A stretch of 10,085 nucleotides of DNA from Candidatus Aminicenantota bacterium (GCA_020355945.1 CP070627.1:5457131-5467215), one strand, 5' to 3'. Positions 1-6,371 are shown, numbered from the stretch's first letter. Translations and numbers: made by a program. The notes: generated from the sequence alone by a model not told the origin.

Positions 1-3
1 ATC

Positions 4-2436
4 ATGTTAAAAAACTATTTTAAAATGGCGCTGCGAAATATTATCAAAAATAAGCTAAACAGTATTCTTAATGCAGCAGGCTTGTCGCTGGGTATCGCAA
101 TCAGTATGCTTATAATCTTTCATGTTAAAGTGGAATTAAGTTATGATAACAACTTCCCAAAAGCAGACAGGATTTTCAGGGTTACCCAGGGAAGCACCGG
201 GGATGTCAGTTCAAGGATTTGGGCTGCGACTTCTTTTCCCCTGGCCCTGCGTATAAAAAACGAAATCCCGGGAATAGAACAAACCGCCAGATTCTATTAC
301 GCATATACCAGGATTCTCAGTTACACCCCACCAGGAGGAGAACCGAGAAAATTTGAGGAAACCGGCGGATATCATGCAGACCCGACAGCGATAGATATGT
401 TTAACCTCCGGTTTATAAAGGGCAATCCCGGGAACGCATTGAATCCTCCGAACTCTATTGTATTAACAGGAAGTATGGCTAAAAAATATTTCCTCGATGA
501 AGAACCCCTGGGAAAAAATATTATCGACGACGCCCTTGGAGTAAGCTATCTTGTAACCGGAGTTATCGAGGATTTGCCCCACACCACTCACTTAAAATTT
601 GATTACCTGCTTTCAATGTCTACATTTTACCGGCGAATGATCCGGGCAGGCAATGAAAGGTTATTAAACTCTGTAGGTTGGAATGCATTGTATACCTACA
701 TTCTTATACACAATAACCAGACAAGGGAAAATGTTGAAGCAAAATTACCTGACTTTACGGCAAAATATTTCGCCAATCGGGGTACCAGAGAAGAAGTTCT
801 TGCCAATACCGCATTACATTTACAGCCTATAAAAGAAATCCACCTGCATTCAAACCTGGAAAAAGAAATGAACCCCAACAGCCGCATTGAATATATATAC
901 ATTTTTTCTATTATCGCCTTGTTTATTCTTTTGATAGCCGGGGTGAACTTCATCAATATTTCAACTGCCCAGGCCTTTAAACGAATAAAAGAAGTGGGAG
1001 TCCGAAAAGTAGTGGGCGCCCGGAGACAGCAATTGGTCATACAGTTTTTAGGAGAATCAATTTTGCTGAGCGCTGTTTCGGCAGTTGCCGCAGTCCTGCT
1101 GATCAGGATGTTCTTGCCGCTTTATAATAACTTTTCCGGGTATAAAATTCATTTATTGCAATTGCTCTCACCCGATTTCCTGCTGTTTTTTATATTAATC
1201 ACTGTTTTGATTGGCACAACAGCAGGGTTATATCCTGCATTGTTTATGTCTGCCTTCAAACCGGCAAATACCTTTAAAGCAATAAGCACCCCGAAATCCA
1301 CGGTATCCAGCATAAAAAAGGGATTGGTTATTTTCCAGTTTGTCATCTCCATTTTTATGATTTTCAGTTCAATCGTGATTTATATGCAGATGGAATTCTT
1401 TCGCAGTAAGGACCTTGGGTTTGATAAAGAACGGCTGGTGGCCATAAGATTATACGGGAATTTATATAAGGAGGCAGTAGAAAACGCCAATGCATTAAAG
1501 TCCGAGCTGCTCGGTCATTCGGCAATTTCCGGCGCTGCCAGGGCTGGTAATATCCCCGGGAATCGTTTCAGCGCCTCGGATTTCATCTTTAAAGGTTTAC
1601 CCGGAGAAACGGCCCGCCATAATATGAGACATCTTTTTGTTGATGAAGAATTTCTTGAAACACTCAACATTGACCTGGTAAGGGGCAGGAGCTTTTCCGG
1701 TCTTTCACCTGGTGTAAGGGCTTTTATCTTAAACGAAACAGCAGCTAATTTATTAAACGTAGAAAATCCCCTGGGGCTGGATATTACTTCCGGTATTAGC
1801 GGCAATAAGGGATCGATACTGGGCGTGGTAAGAAACTTCAATTATGCATCCCTTCATAATAATATCGAACCGTTAATCATGGAATTTTCGCCAGGCGCCG
1901 CCACTTATTTGATCGTTAGAATGAATAACGAAAACATCCGCGAAACACTGGAATTTATTGAAAAAAAAGTAAATGAAATCGCACCGGGACATCTGCTCAT
2001 ATATACTTTTATTGAAGATCACTTCACAAGACTTTATGCATCAGAAGATAGGATAGGCAAAATATTTAATGTATTTTCGCTGTTGGCTCTCTTTATATCC
2101 TGCCTGGGTTTATTCGGATTATCAGCTCATTCTGCCCAACAGCGCATCAAGGAGATCGGCGTCCGTAAAGTGCTGGGAGCTTCTTCTTCAAATATTGTCC
2201 TGCTGCTTTCCAGGGAATTTGTTATCTGGGTAATTACTGCCAATATATTCGCTTTACCAATAGCATGGTTTGCCATGAATAAATGGCTGCAAAATTTTGC
2301 CTACCGGGTCAATATTGGCACGGCCGCCTTTTTTATTTCGGGAATATTAGCACTCCTCATTGCACTGGTTACAGTGAGTTATCGAGCGATTAAAGTGGCA
2401 CGGGCAAACCCGGTAAATTCGCTGAGGTATGAATAA
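4..2436 (+). CDS. FtsX/MacB-type ABC transporter permease, two-module, 810 aa
   Basis: Inner-membrane permease of the MacB/FtsX (type VII ABC) class. These proteins use ATP hydrolysis by a separate ATPase to drive work on the outer side of the membrane rather than classical channel transport. The N-terminus has a basic stretch, a first membrane helix at about residues 22-41 and the family-typical YDNNFPKADRIFRV. An extracytoplasmic MacB-like domain follows. The first FtsX domain (about 295-420) has three helices and KEVGVRKVVGA near 328. A second module starts near 438 (KGLVIFQFVISIFMIF), and the second FtsX domain (about 685-805) carries KEIGVRKVLGA. The C-terminus ANPVNSLRYE is typical. Eight helices in total and a length near 800 aa fit the duplicated permeases common in Bacteroidetes and Acidobacteriota. 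Its ATPase is not in the window, and the start's ribosome site lies mostly off the left edge. The exact substrate cannot be read from sequence. Confidence 0.95.
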   Translation: MLKNYFKMALRNIIKNKLNSILNAAGLSLGIAISMLIIFHVKVELSYDNNFPKADRIFRVTQGSTGDVSSRIWAATSFPLALRIKNEIPGIEQTARFYYAYTRILSYTPPGGEPRKFEETGGYHADPTAIDMFNLRFIKGNPGNALNPPNSIVLTGSMAKKYFLDEEPLGKNIIDDALGVSYLVTGVIEDLPHTTHLKFDYLLSMSTFYRRMIRAGNERLLNSVGWNALYTYILIHNNQTRENVEAKLPDFTAKYFANRGTREEVLANTALHLQPIKEIHLHSNLEKEMNPNSRIEYIYIFSIIALFILLIAGVNFINISTAQAFKRIKEVGVRKVVGARRQQLVIQFLGESILLSAVSAVAAVLLIRMFLPLYNNFSGYKIHLLQLLSPDFLLFFILITVLIGTTAGLYPALFMSAFKPANTFKAISTPKSTVSSIKKGLVIFQFVISIFMIFSSIVIYMQMEFFRSKDLGFDKERLVAIRLYGNLYKEAVENANALKSELLGHSAISGAARAGNIPGNRFSASDFIFKGLPGETARHNMRHLFVDEEFLETLNIDLVRGRSFSGLSPGVRAFILNETAANLLNVENPLGLDITSGISGNKGSILGVVRNFNYASLHNNIEPLIMEFSPGAATYLIVRMNNENIRETLEFIEKKVNEIAPGHLLIYTFIEDHFTRLYASEDRIGKIFNVFSLLALFISCLGLFGLSAHSAQQRIKEIGVRKVLGASSSNIVLLLSREFVIWVITANIFALPIAWFAMNKWLQNFAYRVNIGTAAFFISGILALLIALVTVSYRAIKVARANPVNSLRYE

Positions 2437-2472
2437 AAAACCCGGATGCCATTCTCCATTCTTGCCTGGCAC

Positions 2473-2495
2473 CTTCTTACCTTCTTACTTCTTAC
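2473..2495. repeat. Short tandem repeat, three copies of (C)TTCTTAC
   Basis: Two perfect 8-bp copies of CTTCTTAC are followed by a 7-bp TTCTTAC. They lie in the 55-bp gap between the convergent permease and XRE genes and run into the XRE stop codon. The reverse strand reads as purine-only GTAAGAAG units. No hairpin terminator is evident here. This is probably a small simple-sequence expansion. Confidence 0.5.
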
Positions 2496-2935
2496 CTTTG
2501 TTTTAAAAAGGAATCGATCTCTTCTTTGGCTATCAGTTTTATTTCCTCCAGTTTGGCGAGAATGATCTGTTCAACAAAGGGAATAACCATCAGGCTCATT
2601 AATTCCACATATTGTTCATATTTGGGATCCCTTTCCCGGATATGACAATACAGAAGAGAAAGGTAAGGAAATATTAATTTTTTTTCTTGTACGGGTGAAA
2701 ACATGTCTCCTGTCCCGGTAACTATCCAATTGATATTCAAATTATATTGATTTTGCCAATGATATAGATAATGTGCGCGGGGAAAGGTTTTTCCCACCTC
2801 GATATTGGTGATGGTTGATTGGTAAACATGCAATTCCTTTGCCAATTCAACTTGTTTCTTGCCAATTGCCTTTCTAAACTCCTTAAAACGACGCCCGATT
2901 TCTTTTTTTAGCAATAGAGGGTCAATCTTTGACAT
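2492..2935 (-). CDS. XRE-family helix-turn-helix transcriptional regulator, 147 aa
   Basis: DNA-binding regulator of the XRE/Cro-CI family. The HTH spans about residues 11-70. Its core is KKQVELAKELHVYQSTITNIEVGK, with the usual Q-x-x-L-A before the turn and the S-T-I-T-N-I-E recognition helix. It is followed by NLNINWIVTGTGDMF, the linker motif seen in many short phage-repressor-like XRE proteins. The rest (about 90-147) is helical and partly hydrophobic (VIPFVEQIILAKLEEIK), perhaps for dimerisation or effector sensing; no enzymatic domain is visible. The start is the only ATG that keeps the whole HTH. Its ribosome site is weak (AGAG about 6 bases upstream). It lies downstream of and co-directional with the unknown operon at 5509-3134, so it could regulate that operon, but this is inference. 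Confidence 0.9.
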   Translation of the reverse strand: MSKIDPLLLKKEIGRRFKEFRKAIGKKQVELAKELHVYQSTITNIEVGKTFPRAHYLYHWQNQYNLNINWIVTGTGDMFSPVQEKKLIFPYLSLLYCHIRERDPKYEQYVELMSLMVIPFVEQIILAKLEEIKLIAKEEIDSFLKQR

Positions 2936-3133
2936 GTTATTCTCTAATTTTTATTTATGCCGGTCATTCAACAAAATATTGCAATTATTAAATAGAACAC
3001 AAGAAAAAGGATTAAGCATACGTTCAACCCAAAAACCAGGTCTGGCTCATTACAGCTCATTATAACCCTGTTTTTGATATTCTTTTAAATCGTTCATTTT
3101 CAACGATGTCAGTCCCCTCGGGTTTCTGACTTT
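2936..3133. other. Intergenic region upstream of the reverse-strand XRE gene, with small hairpins
   Basis: About 200 bp without a convincing gene. It should hold the promoter for the reverse-strand XRE gene, but I find no clear -35/-10 pair. Two small inverted repeats are visible: ATCGTT/AACGAT at 3089-3107, and GTCAG/CTGAC at 3108-3130 with a nested CCC/GGG followed by five T on the plus strand. The second looks like a weak plus-strand terminator, although no plus-strand gene ends here. GCTCATTACA is followed directly by GCTCATTATA near 3044-3063. Confidence 0.5.
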
Positions 3134-3135
3134 TT
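3108..3135 (+). terminator. Possible weak rho-independent terminator (plus strand)
   Basis: A 5-bp stem GTCAG/CTGAC encloses a 3-bp CCC/GGG stem and is followed by TTTTT. The polarity suits rightward transcripts only. It may cut antisense transcription entering the reverse-strand operon, or be chance. Confidence 0.25.
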
Positions 3136-3328
3136 ACCACTGTGACAAAAGAGTAACCGGTGGAGGCAATATGAACCATCCACCGGTCACAGAGTTCATA
3201 CTTGTTAACACAACTACACCGAATCGAATAAAAACGCTTCCGGTCGTTTTAATTGAAGAACAAATCTTTATTCTCTTTTTTCTATTGACATCACCTCCTT
3301 TTTTACCTCTATTACTACTCATACACAT
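3134..3328 (-). CDS. Doubtful small ORF, 64 codons, last in the reverse operon
   Basis: Begins 11 bp after the stop of the 82-aa gene with an AGAGG about 7 bases before the ATG, so it could be the last cistron of the operon. The predicted peptide is basic at the start and hydrophobic later (GVVVLTS, GGWFILPPPV). Oddly, a perfect anti-16S match (AAGGAGGTGAT, about 3287-3297) lies inside it. The start it seems to serve, ATG TCA ATA, opens a frame of only seven codons. Neighbouring frames look locally protein-like too (for example VTVVKSQKPEGTDIVENE ending at 3063). This suggests a decayed small gene with one or more frameshifts, or a different small peptide altogether. No family is recognised. 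No intact reading can be chosen from sequence alone. Confidence 0.3.
   Translation of the reverse strand: MCMSSNRGKKGGDVNRKKRIKICSSIKTTGSVFIRFGVVVLTSMNSVTGGWFILPPPVTLLSQW
3141..3191. repeat. Inverted repeat, 9-bp arms ACCGGTGGA / TCCACCGGT
   Basis: Perfect 9-bp arms at 3156-3164 and 3179-3187 with a 14-base loop. A second, alternative outer pairing is TGTGAC (3141-3146) with GTCACA (3186-3191). It lies in the 3' part of the doubtful 64-codon ORF, at the end of the reverse operon. There is no T-tract on either side, so it is more likely an operator-like or RNA-stabilising hairpin than a classical terminator. Confidence 0.55.
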
Positions 3329-3339
3329 ACTTATACCTC

Positions 3340-3588
3340 TTACTTGACTCCTTTTACCACGTTTTTTATTTGATCAGCAATTTTCTCTATTGTTAATGGC
3401 GAAATGGTGCTTAGGTCGGCTGAAATATTGAAATCGTCATTTAAAGACACTTCCCATTCTCTCTCATTTTCTGCCGTAAAATAGATTTTTTGCCTTAAAT
3501 CCTCATTGTCTTTGATAAAATATGCTAATTCGCCAAGTATGTCCTTAAGTTTTAATCGTATCTTAATCAAAATGAATTCTTTTTGCAT
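3340..3588 (-). CDS. Unknown 82-aa protein, weakly acyl-carrier-protein-like
   Basis: Small acidic/helical protein with no certain family. The second half (VSLNDDFNISADLSTISPLTIEKIADQI) has the rhythm of acyl carrier protein helices II-IV: a short helix, DDF-x-I, an acidic loop, then T-I-x-x-I-A-x-x-I. The N-terminal LKLKDILGEL could match helix I. If the alignment is right, the position of the phosphopantetheine serine (usually DSL, 14 residues before the F of DDF) holds alanine, so it could not be a functional carrier. The gene lies 67 bp after the 251-aa gene on the same strand. The start ATG has no strong ribosome site close by (GGGAG is about 15 bases upstream). The length and closed frame make it a likely gene; the ACP resemblance is inference only. 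Confidence 0.6.
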   Translation of the reverse strand: MQKEFILIKIRLKLKDILGELAYFIKDNEDLRQKIYFTAENEREWEVSLNDDFNISADLSTISPLTIEKIADQIKNVVKGVK

Positions 3589-3655
3589 TTATTAACTGTA
3601 TCTCCCGGAAGATGGACAGCTCGAATTTTTTGGGGAATGTTTTTTGGAATAGGTA

Positions 3656-4411
3656 TCAGTTAGAAAATATTGTTGATTCGGAATCGGTTCCGGTGTTATT
3701 TGTATTATCCGCAGTGACGTTTGGGTTATCAGTGGTTCTTTTTTTTGCAGGTCTTGAACTTCTTACCAGGATACCAACTTTTTCCAGCAGTTGTGGTGCA
3801 TCCCGGAGCACTATTTTACAGGCTTCCTGGAATACCCGAATCCAATTGTAAAGTTTCTCAAACGCATCATCGCGTACTTCCGTGGCACGTTGAGATTTCG
3901 TAGCAGCGGCTTCATAATCCATGTAGGCTTTCTCTACTTTATCTATCAACTGCAGCTCCGATTGGATTTTTTCCCGGTTTAAATTAAATTTCTCCACAGC
4001 CGATAAAATATCGCTTTCTTTTAGTATCGTGCTGTAAAAAATCCTGGATTGGTTGATAAAGCCTTTTATGGTTCGCTGCCTCTTGCCATAGAGTCCCAGC
4101 TTTTCCTTGAGGTTTAAATCTTTTTTAAAGGAACTTCTAAATAATCTTACATAACCAATATAAATCTTAAAGGCATCTTTGAAAACATTTTTCATTTCAA
4201 CATTCAAAGACAATTTTTTGTTGAATACCTGGTCCTGGGTCTCGTTTGTGCTCTCTGCAACTTTTTGCAGGTTAAGTCCTTCTTCGATGCGGGCATCGTC
4301 ATAACCTATGGTTAGTATTCTTTCTTTGATATACTCATCATTTTTAGCATTTTCAATGATGGTTTTGGCATCAATAATAAATTGAGCCTTGTTTTTCCTG
4401 CTTATTTTCAT
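3656..4411 (-). CDS. Unknown helical protein, 251 aa, soluble
   Basis: No signal peptide or membrane segment. It is almost entirely predicted helix up to about residue 215, then a short disordered Thr/Asn/Ser-rich tail (PNVTADNTNNTGTDSES). Notable segments are FKDAFKIYIGYVRLFRSSFKKDLN (about 77-100), a middle helix LIDKVEKAYMDYEAAATKSQRATEVRDDAFEKLYNWIRVFQEACKIVL (156-202) and DAPQLLEKVGILV (205-216). The E-A-T-x-x-R-D-x-A-x-x-x-L-x-x-W plus x-x-P-Q-L-L-E-K-x-G pattern is one I associate with uncharacterised helical-bundle proteins of Bacteroidetes and related genomes; no function is known to me. The start has a strong site (CAGGAGGTATAAAATG), and its ATG overlaps the stop of the repeat gene as ATGA, so translation is probably coupled. 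It is the third gene of the reverse operon. Confidence 0.85.
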   Translation of the reverse strand: MKISRKNKAQFIIDAKTIIENAKNDEYIKERILTIGYDDARIEEGLNLQKVAESTNETQDQVFNKKLSLNVEMKNVFKDAFKIYIGYVRLFRSSFKKDLNLKEKLGLYGKRQRTIKGFINQSRIFYSTILKESDILSAVEKFNLNREKIQSELQLIDKVEKAYMDYEAAATKSQRATEVRDDAFEKLYNWIRVFQEACKIVLRDAPQLLEKVGILVRSSRPAKKRTTDNPNVTADNTNNTGTDSESTIFSN

Positions 4412-4770
4412 TTTATACCTCCTGTTGAAAACTCTTTTATATTTAATCCAATCATTGGGAATTTTTTGCTCTTCACTGGTGTTTTATCGATTTTCCCCGG
4501 TGTCCTGTCGATTTTCACAGGTGCTCTGTGGCTCCCCACTGGTGTTTTATCGATTTTCCCCGGTGTCCTGTCGATTTTCACAGGTGTTTTGTCGCTCCCC
4601 ACTGGTGTTTTATCGATTTCCCCCGGTGTCCTGTCGATTTTCACAGGTGTTCTGTGGCTCCCCACTGGTGTTTTATCGATTTTCCCCGGTGTCCTGTCGA
4701 TTTTCACAGGTGTCCTGTGGCTCCCCACTGGTTGTTTGTCGTTTCCCCCCGGTGTTTTATGGTTTTTCAT
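4408..4770 (-). CDS. Tandem-repeat protein, 120 aa, 7-residue TPxxxxx units
   Basis: Low-complexity, very basic protein built from 7-residue units TPVGSHR, TPVKIDR and TPGKIDK. The three form a 21-residue block repeated four times, followed by a unique tail (KKFPMIGLNIKEFSTGGIK). No signal peptide or membrane helix. Pro and Gly in every unit suggest an extended, flexible chain; the Lys/Arg content could favour nucleic acid or acidic partners (inference). Because the unit is 63 bp, several frames through it stay open. The chosen frame is supported by its ATGA overlap with the 251-aa gene and its place 10 bp after the 242-aa gene. The start chosen is ATG 4770, with AAGGA 13 bases upstream, longer than usual. 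An alternative start, ATG 4784, overlaps the upstream stop as ATGA but is in another frame, and reaches this one only by a -1 shift. Confidence 0.6.
   Translation of the reverse strand: MKNHKTPGGNDKQPVGSHRTPVKIDRTPGKIDKTPVGSHRTPVKIDRTPGEIDKTPVGSDKTPVKIDRTPGKIDKTPVGSHRAPVKIDRTPGKIDKTPVKSKKFPMIGLNIKEFSTGGIK
4474..4755. repeat. 63-bp tandem repeat, four full copies plus a decayed partial
   Basis: Copies begin with CACTGGTG at 4474, 4537, 4600 and 4663, exactly 63 bp apart. A fifth, diverged partial starts at 4726 (CACTGGTTG). Each copy is itself three related 21-bp subunits. Full copies differ by only a few substitutions and no indels, so the expansion is recent or actively homogenised. The 3n length preserves the reading frame. 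Confidence 0.95.
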
Positions 4771-4780
4771 TGGTTTTTTA

Positions 4781-5509
4781 TCATTCCTTAAGCAGTCCTG
4801 ACACATTTTCAATGATATCATGGAGTTGGTTGAAAATATTTTTGATATTTTGTTGATGGGGATTAAAATGGTCGATAGTACTTCTCGTCTCTTGAAGTTT
4901 CTCCACCAGTGCCTGGTAGTGTTCATCGGTATCATTAAGGCTGGCAGTGGCAGCCGCTGCCGGGTCGATTAACTTTTCTAACCGGGAAAAGTTTTCAAGG
5001 AGTTTTGATTTTACTTCCCTGTCCGGCACTTTAAATACCAGTTCATGCACGCTGGCAGTTATACAGCACATTTCTTTAAGAAGACAGTTGGTTTTAACTT
5101 TAGATTTATCCCCGGGTCTGCATACCCGGGACCCTGGTGTGGACGGTTGGCAGCATTGCGCGTGTTTTAGAATCTTCAACTTTTCTTCATACCACTGCGA
5201 ATAAGGTTCGTAAGCATAACTCCAAAGGGCTTCCACATCCTCGCTCCAGGCCTTTTTTTTGTTAAGTTTGCTGAAAGCGATTTTAGCCCCTTTAAGGCCT
5301 GGATATTCACGGTCAAACAGTACATTTTTAAGATGGATGCCCACCAGGCGGTAACCGGAAACCAATTCCATAATAAAAACGCAGTCAATGAAATAAAAGA
5401 TGGAATTAATTAGCCGATAAATTTTAGGCGGTCCTGGTTTGGTTGTGACTGGCAAATGCGACACATTTAAGGCATATTGCTGATTTAAAGATTGATTTGA
5501 ATCTATCAT
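4781..5509 (-). CDS. Unknown 242-aa protein, first gene of the reverse operon
   Basis: No recognised family. N-terminal part (about 1-50) has a short hydrophobic stretch (INSIFYFIDCVFIMELV). This is followed by a globular-looking region with aromatic residues (WSEDVEALWSYAYEPYSQWYEEKLK, 88-112). A Cys-containing stretch holds C119, C120, C130, C142, C148 and C149, with a Pro/Gly insertion between (STPGSRVCRPGDK). A helical, probably coiled C-terminus follows (about 160-242). The pairs CC and CC could bind metal or form disulfides, but no standard zinc motif is present. The start has a good site (AGGAG 8 bases before the ATG). A promoter for it lies about 150 bp upstream. The next ORF begins just downstream, suggesting one transcript. 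The real start could be one of the internal methionines, but the ribosome site favours 5509. Confidence 0.75.
   Translation of the reverse strand: MIDSNQSLNQQYALNVSHLPVTTKPGPPKIYRLINSIFYFIDCVFIMELVSGYRLVGIHLKNVLFDREYPGLKGAKIAFSKLNKKKAWSEDVEALWSYAYEPYSQWYEEKLKILKHAQCCQPSTPGSRVCRPGDKSKVKTNCLLKEMCCITASVHELVFKVPDREVKSKLLENFSRLEKLIDPAAAATASLNDTDEHYQALVEKLQETRSTIDHFNPHQQNIKNIFNQLHDIIENVSGLLKE
5111..5130. repeat. GC-rich hairpin inside the 242-aa gene
   Basis: Perfect 7-bp arms CCCGGGT and ACCCGGG separated by CTGCAT. It encodes the Pro/Gly/Cys insertion of the 242-aa protein. It is much more GC-rich than its surroundings and could fold strongly in the mRNA. Confidence 0.6.
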
Positions 5510-5658
5510 TGTTTAACTCCTGGACCGGGCAAAACCGGGATTAAATCCTACTGGCTTTGTCCCGGGATTCCAATCCGGTAATGGGTTCAATGGTAAAAAT
5601 AAATCGAATTTTTTTTGCCTTCCGGGTTTTACCGGTAAAGGATTCTTTGATTGTGGTA
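5510..5658 (-). other. Leader region of the reverse operon, about 150 bp
   Basis: Lies between the predicted reverse start point (about 5657) and the 242-aa ATG. It is crossed by an open frame ending three bases before that ATG (stop at 5513). The frame's only late ATG (5665) overlaps the promoter -10 and so would not be in the transcript, and it has no ribosome site. I therefore treat this as untranslated leader. It contains several GC-rich CCCGG/CCGGG words that could pair with each other. Confidence 0.4.
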
Positions 5659-5687
5659 TTGACATTATAGTAAATTTAGGATAATAT
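5659..5687 (+). promoter_or_regulatory. Sigma70-type promoter for the XRE gene at 5914
   Basis: TTGACA at 5659-5664 (perfect -35), 17-bp spacer, TAATAT at 5682-5687 (4 of 6). Start point expected near 5694, giving a leader of about 220 bases. It shares nearly all its bases with the reverse promoter. Confidence 0.55.
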
Positions 5688-5692
5688 AACAA
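5664..5692 (-). promoter_or_regulatory. Sigma70-type promoter for the reverse operon
   Basis: Reading leftward: TTGTTA at 5692-5687 (4 of 6), 17-bp spacer, TATAAT at 5669-5664 (perfect). Start point expected near 5657. It interlocks with the forward promoter, so only one polymerase could bind at a time. Confidence 0.6.
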
Positions 5693-5810
5693 TTTGAAAA
5701 ATCGAATTAAAAAAAAATGAAAGATTTTCAAAATAATACCTGTATTTATGTTCTTCTTGGCAGTATATATAAGCAATACAATTTTTTTTGTTCGCCGGTC
5801 ATTCATCATC

Positions 5811-5828
5811 TTAAAATTATAATTTTAA
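5811..5828. promoter_or_regulatory. Perfect 18-bp AT palindrome, possible operator
   Basis: TTAAAATTATAATTTTAA is its own reverse complement across all 18 bases. It lies in the long leader of the forward XRE gene, about 85 bp before its ATG. A dimeric XRE protein could use such a site, but the surrounding DNA is very AT-rich, so chance is possible. Confidence 0.35.
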
Positions 5829-5913
5829 ATTTCAAAAAAGTCAAGAGGTTTTTAAAAAAATTAAATTTTTTACCTGGTAACTGCCGGAAAAAATATTTAT
5901 TGGAGAAATAAAC

Positions 5914-6333
5914 ATGGCTGATAGAAAATCAGTGGAAAAGCGAATCAGGTTGATCAGGGAGGCCCTGGACATGACTCAATCGCAATTGGCAAAGCAGTTA
6001 AATATATCTCCTGCAACCATGTGTCATATTGAAAAAGGTTTATACAGACCGAATTTTGAATTCCTGGTCAACATATCAAAGAAATTTAATGTCAATCTTT
6101 ATTATGTTTTATTTGGAGAGGGTGACATGTTCCTGGACCCCTTCATCTGGTACATGAACCAATCGGATGGTTATGCGGTTAATCCCGGGGAAGTCAGGAG
6201 GTTTCTTTGGTTTTTTCAACGGTCCCAAATCGTACAATATTTAACTCTCGGATACTTCAAGACCATTATGAAGAGAGAAAGGCAAAGCATTGAGCAAGAG
6301 ATCAATGAATTTGATAATAATCAAATGGATTAA
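5914..6333 (+). CDS. XRE-family helix-turn-helix transcriptional regulator, 139 aa
   Basis: XRE/Cro-CI DNA-binding protein. The HTH spans about residues 6-62, with TQSQLAKQLNISPATMCHIEKGLYRPNFEFL, a textbook Q-x-x-L-A and S-P-A-T-x-x-x-I-E-x-G. It is followed by FNVNLYYVLFGEGDMF, the same post-HTH motif as the other two regulators here. The C-terminal half (about 80-139) is helical (VRRFLWFFQRSQIVQYLTLGYFKTIMKRERQSIEQEI), perhaps for dimerisation. The start has GGAG about 8 bases before ATG. It is divergent from the reverse operon with an overlapping promoter, so control of both that operon and itself is plausible (inference). No hairpin terminator is seen directly after the stop. Confidence 0.93.
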   Translation: MADRKSVEKRIRLIREALDMTQSQLAKQLNISPATMCHIEKGLYRPNFEFLVNISKKFNVNLYYVLFGEGDMFLDPFIWYMNQSDGYAVNPGEVRRFLWFFQRSQIVQYLTLGYFKTIMKRERQSIEQEINEFDNNQMD

Positions 6334-6344
6334 AAAAGGGGACC

Positions 6345-6371
6345 ACAGATTACACAGATTACACTGATTTT
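6345..6371. repeat. 9-bp tandem repeat ACAGATTAC
   Basis: ACAGATTAC occurs twice back to back (6345-6353, 6354-6362), then as the degenerate ACTGATTTT (6363-6371). From memory, CACAGATTACACAGATT-type strings recur as scattered intergenic repeats in many unrelated bacteria; their role is unknown to me. Confidence 0.6.

Noticed and set aside
3171..3347. Plus-strand 58-codon hydrophobic ORF with GGAGG four bases before ATG
   Set aside because: Fully antisense to the end of the reverse operon, no promoter seen, GGAGG is part of the inverted repeat, and the hydrophobic tail comes from the reverse strand's purine-rich ribosome site.
4474..4755. CRISPR array
   Set aside because: Units are contiguous 63-bp repeats with no unique spacers.
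4382..4856. Plus-strand open frames across the 63-bp repeat
   Set aside because: A 3n-length repeat without stops opens several frames at once. The plus frames lack ribosome sites and oppose a well-spaced reverse operon.
2959..5805. GCCGGTCATTCA present at 2959-2970 and 5794-5805, near two XRE genes
   Set aside because: A few shared 12-mers are expected by chance in 10 kb, and the sites lie at different distances and orientations from the genes.
5513..5809. Reverse 98-codon ORF upstream of the 242-aa gene
   Set aside because: Its starts lie upstream of or within the predicted promoter and none has a ribosome site; treated as leader.
5717..5911. Plus-strand 64-codon ORF before the XRE gene
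   Set aside because: No ribosome site, very AT-rich Lys/Ile/Phe composition, and it runs into the XRE ribosome site by chance.
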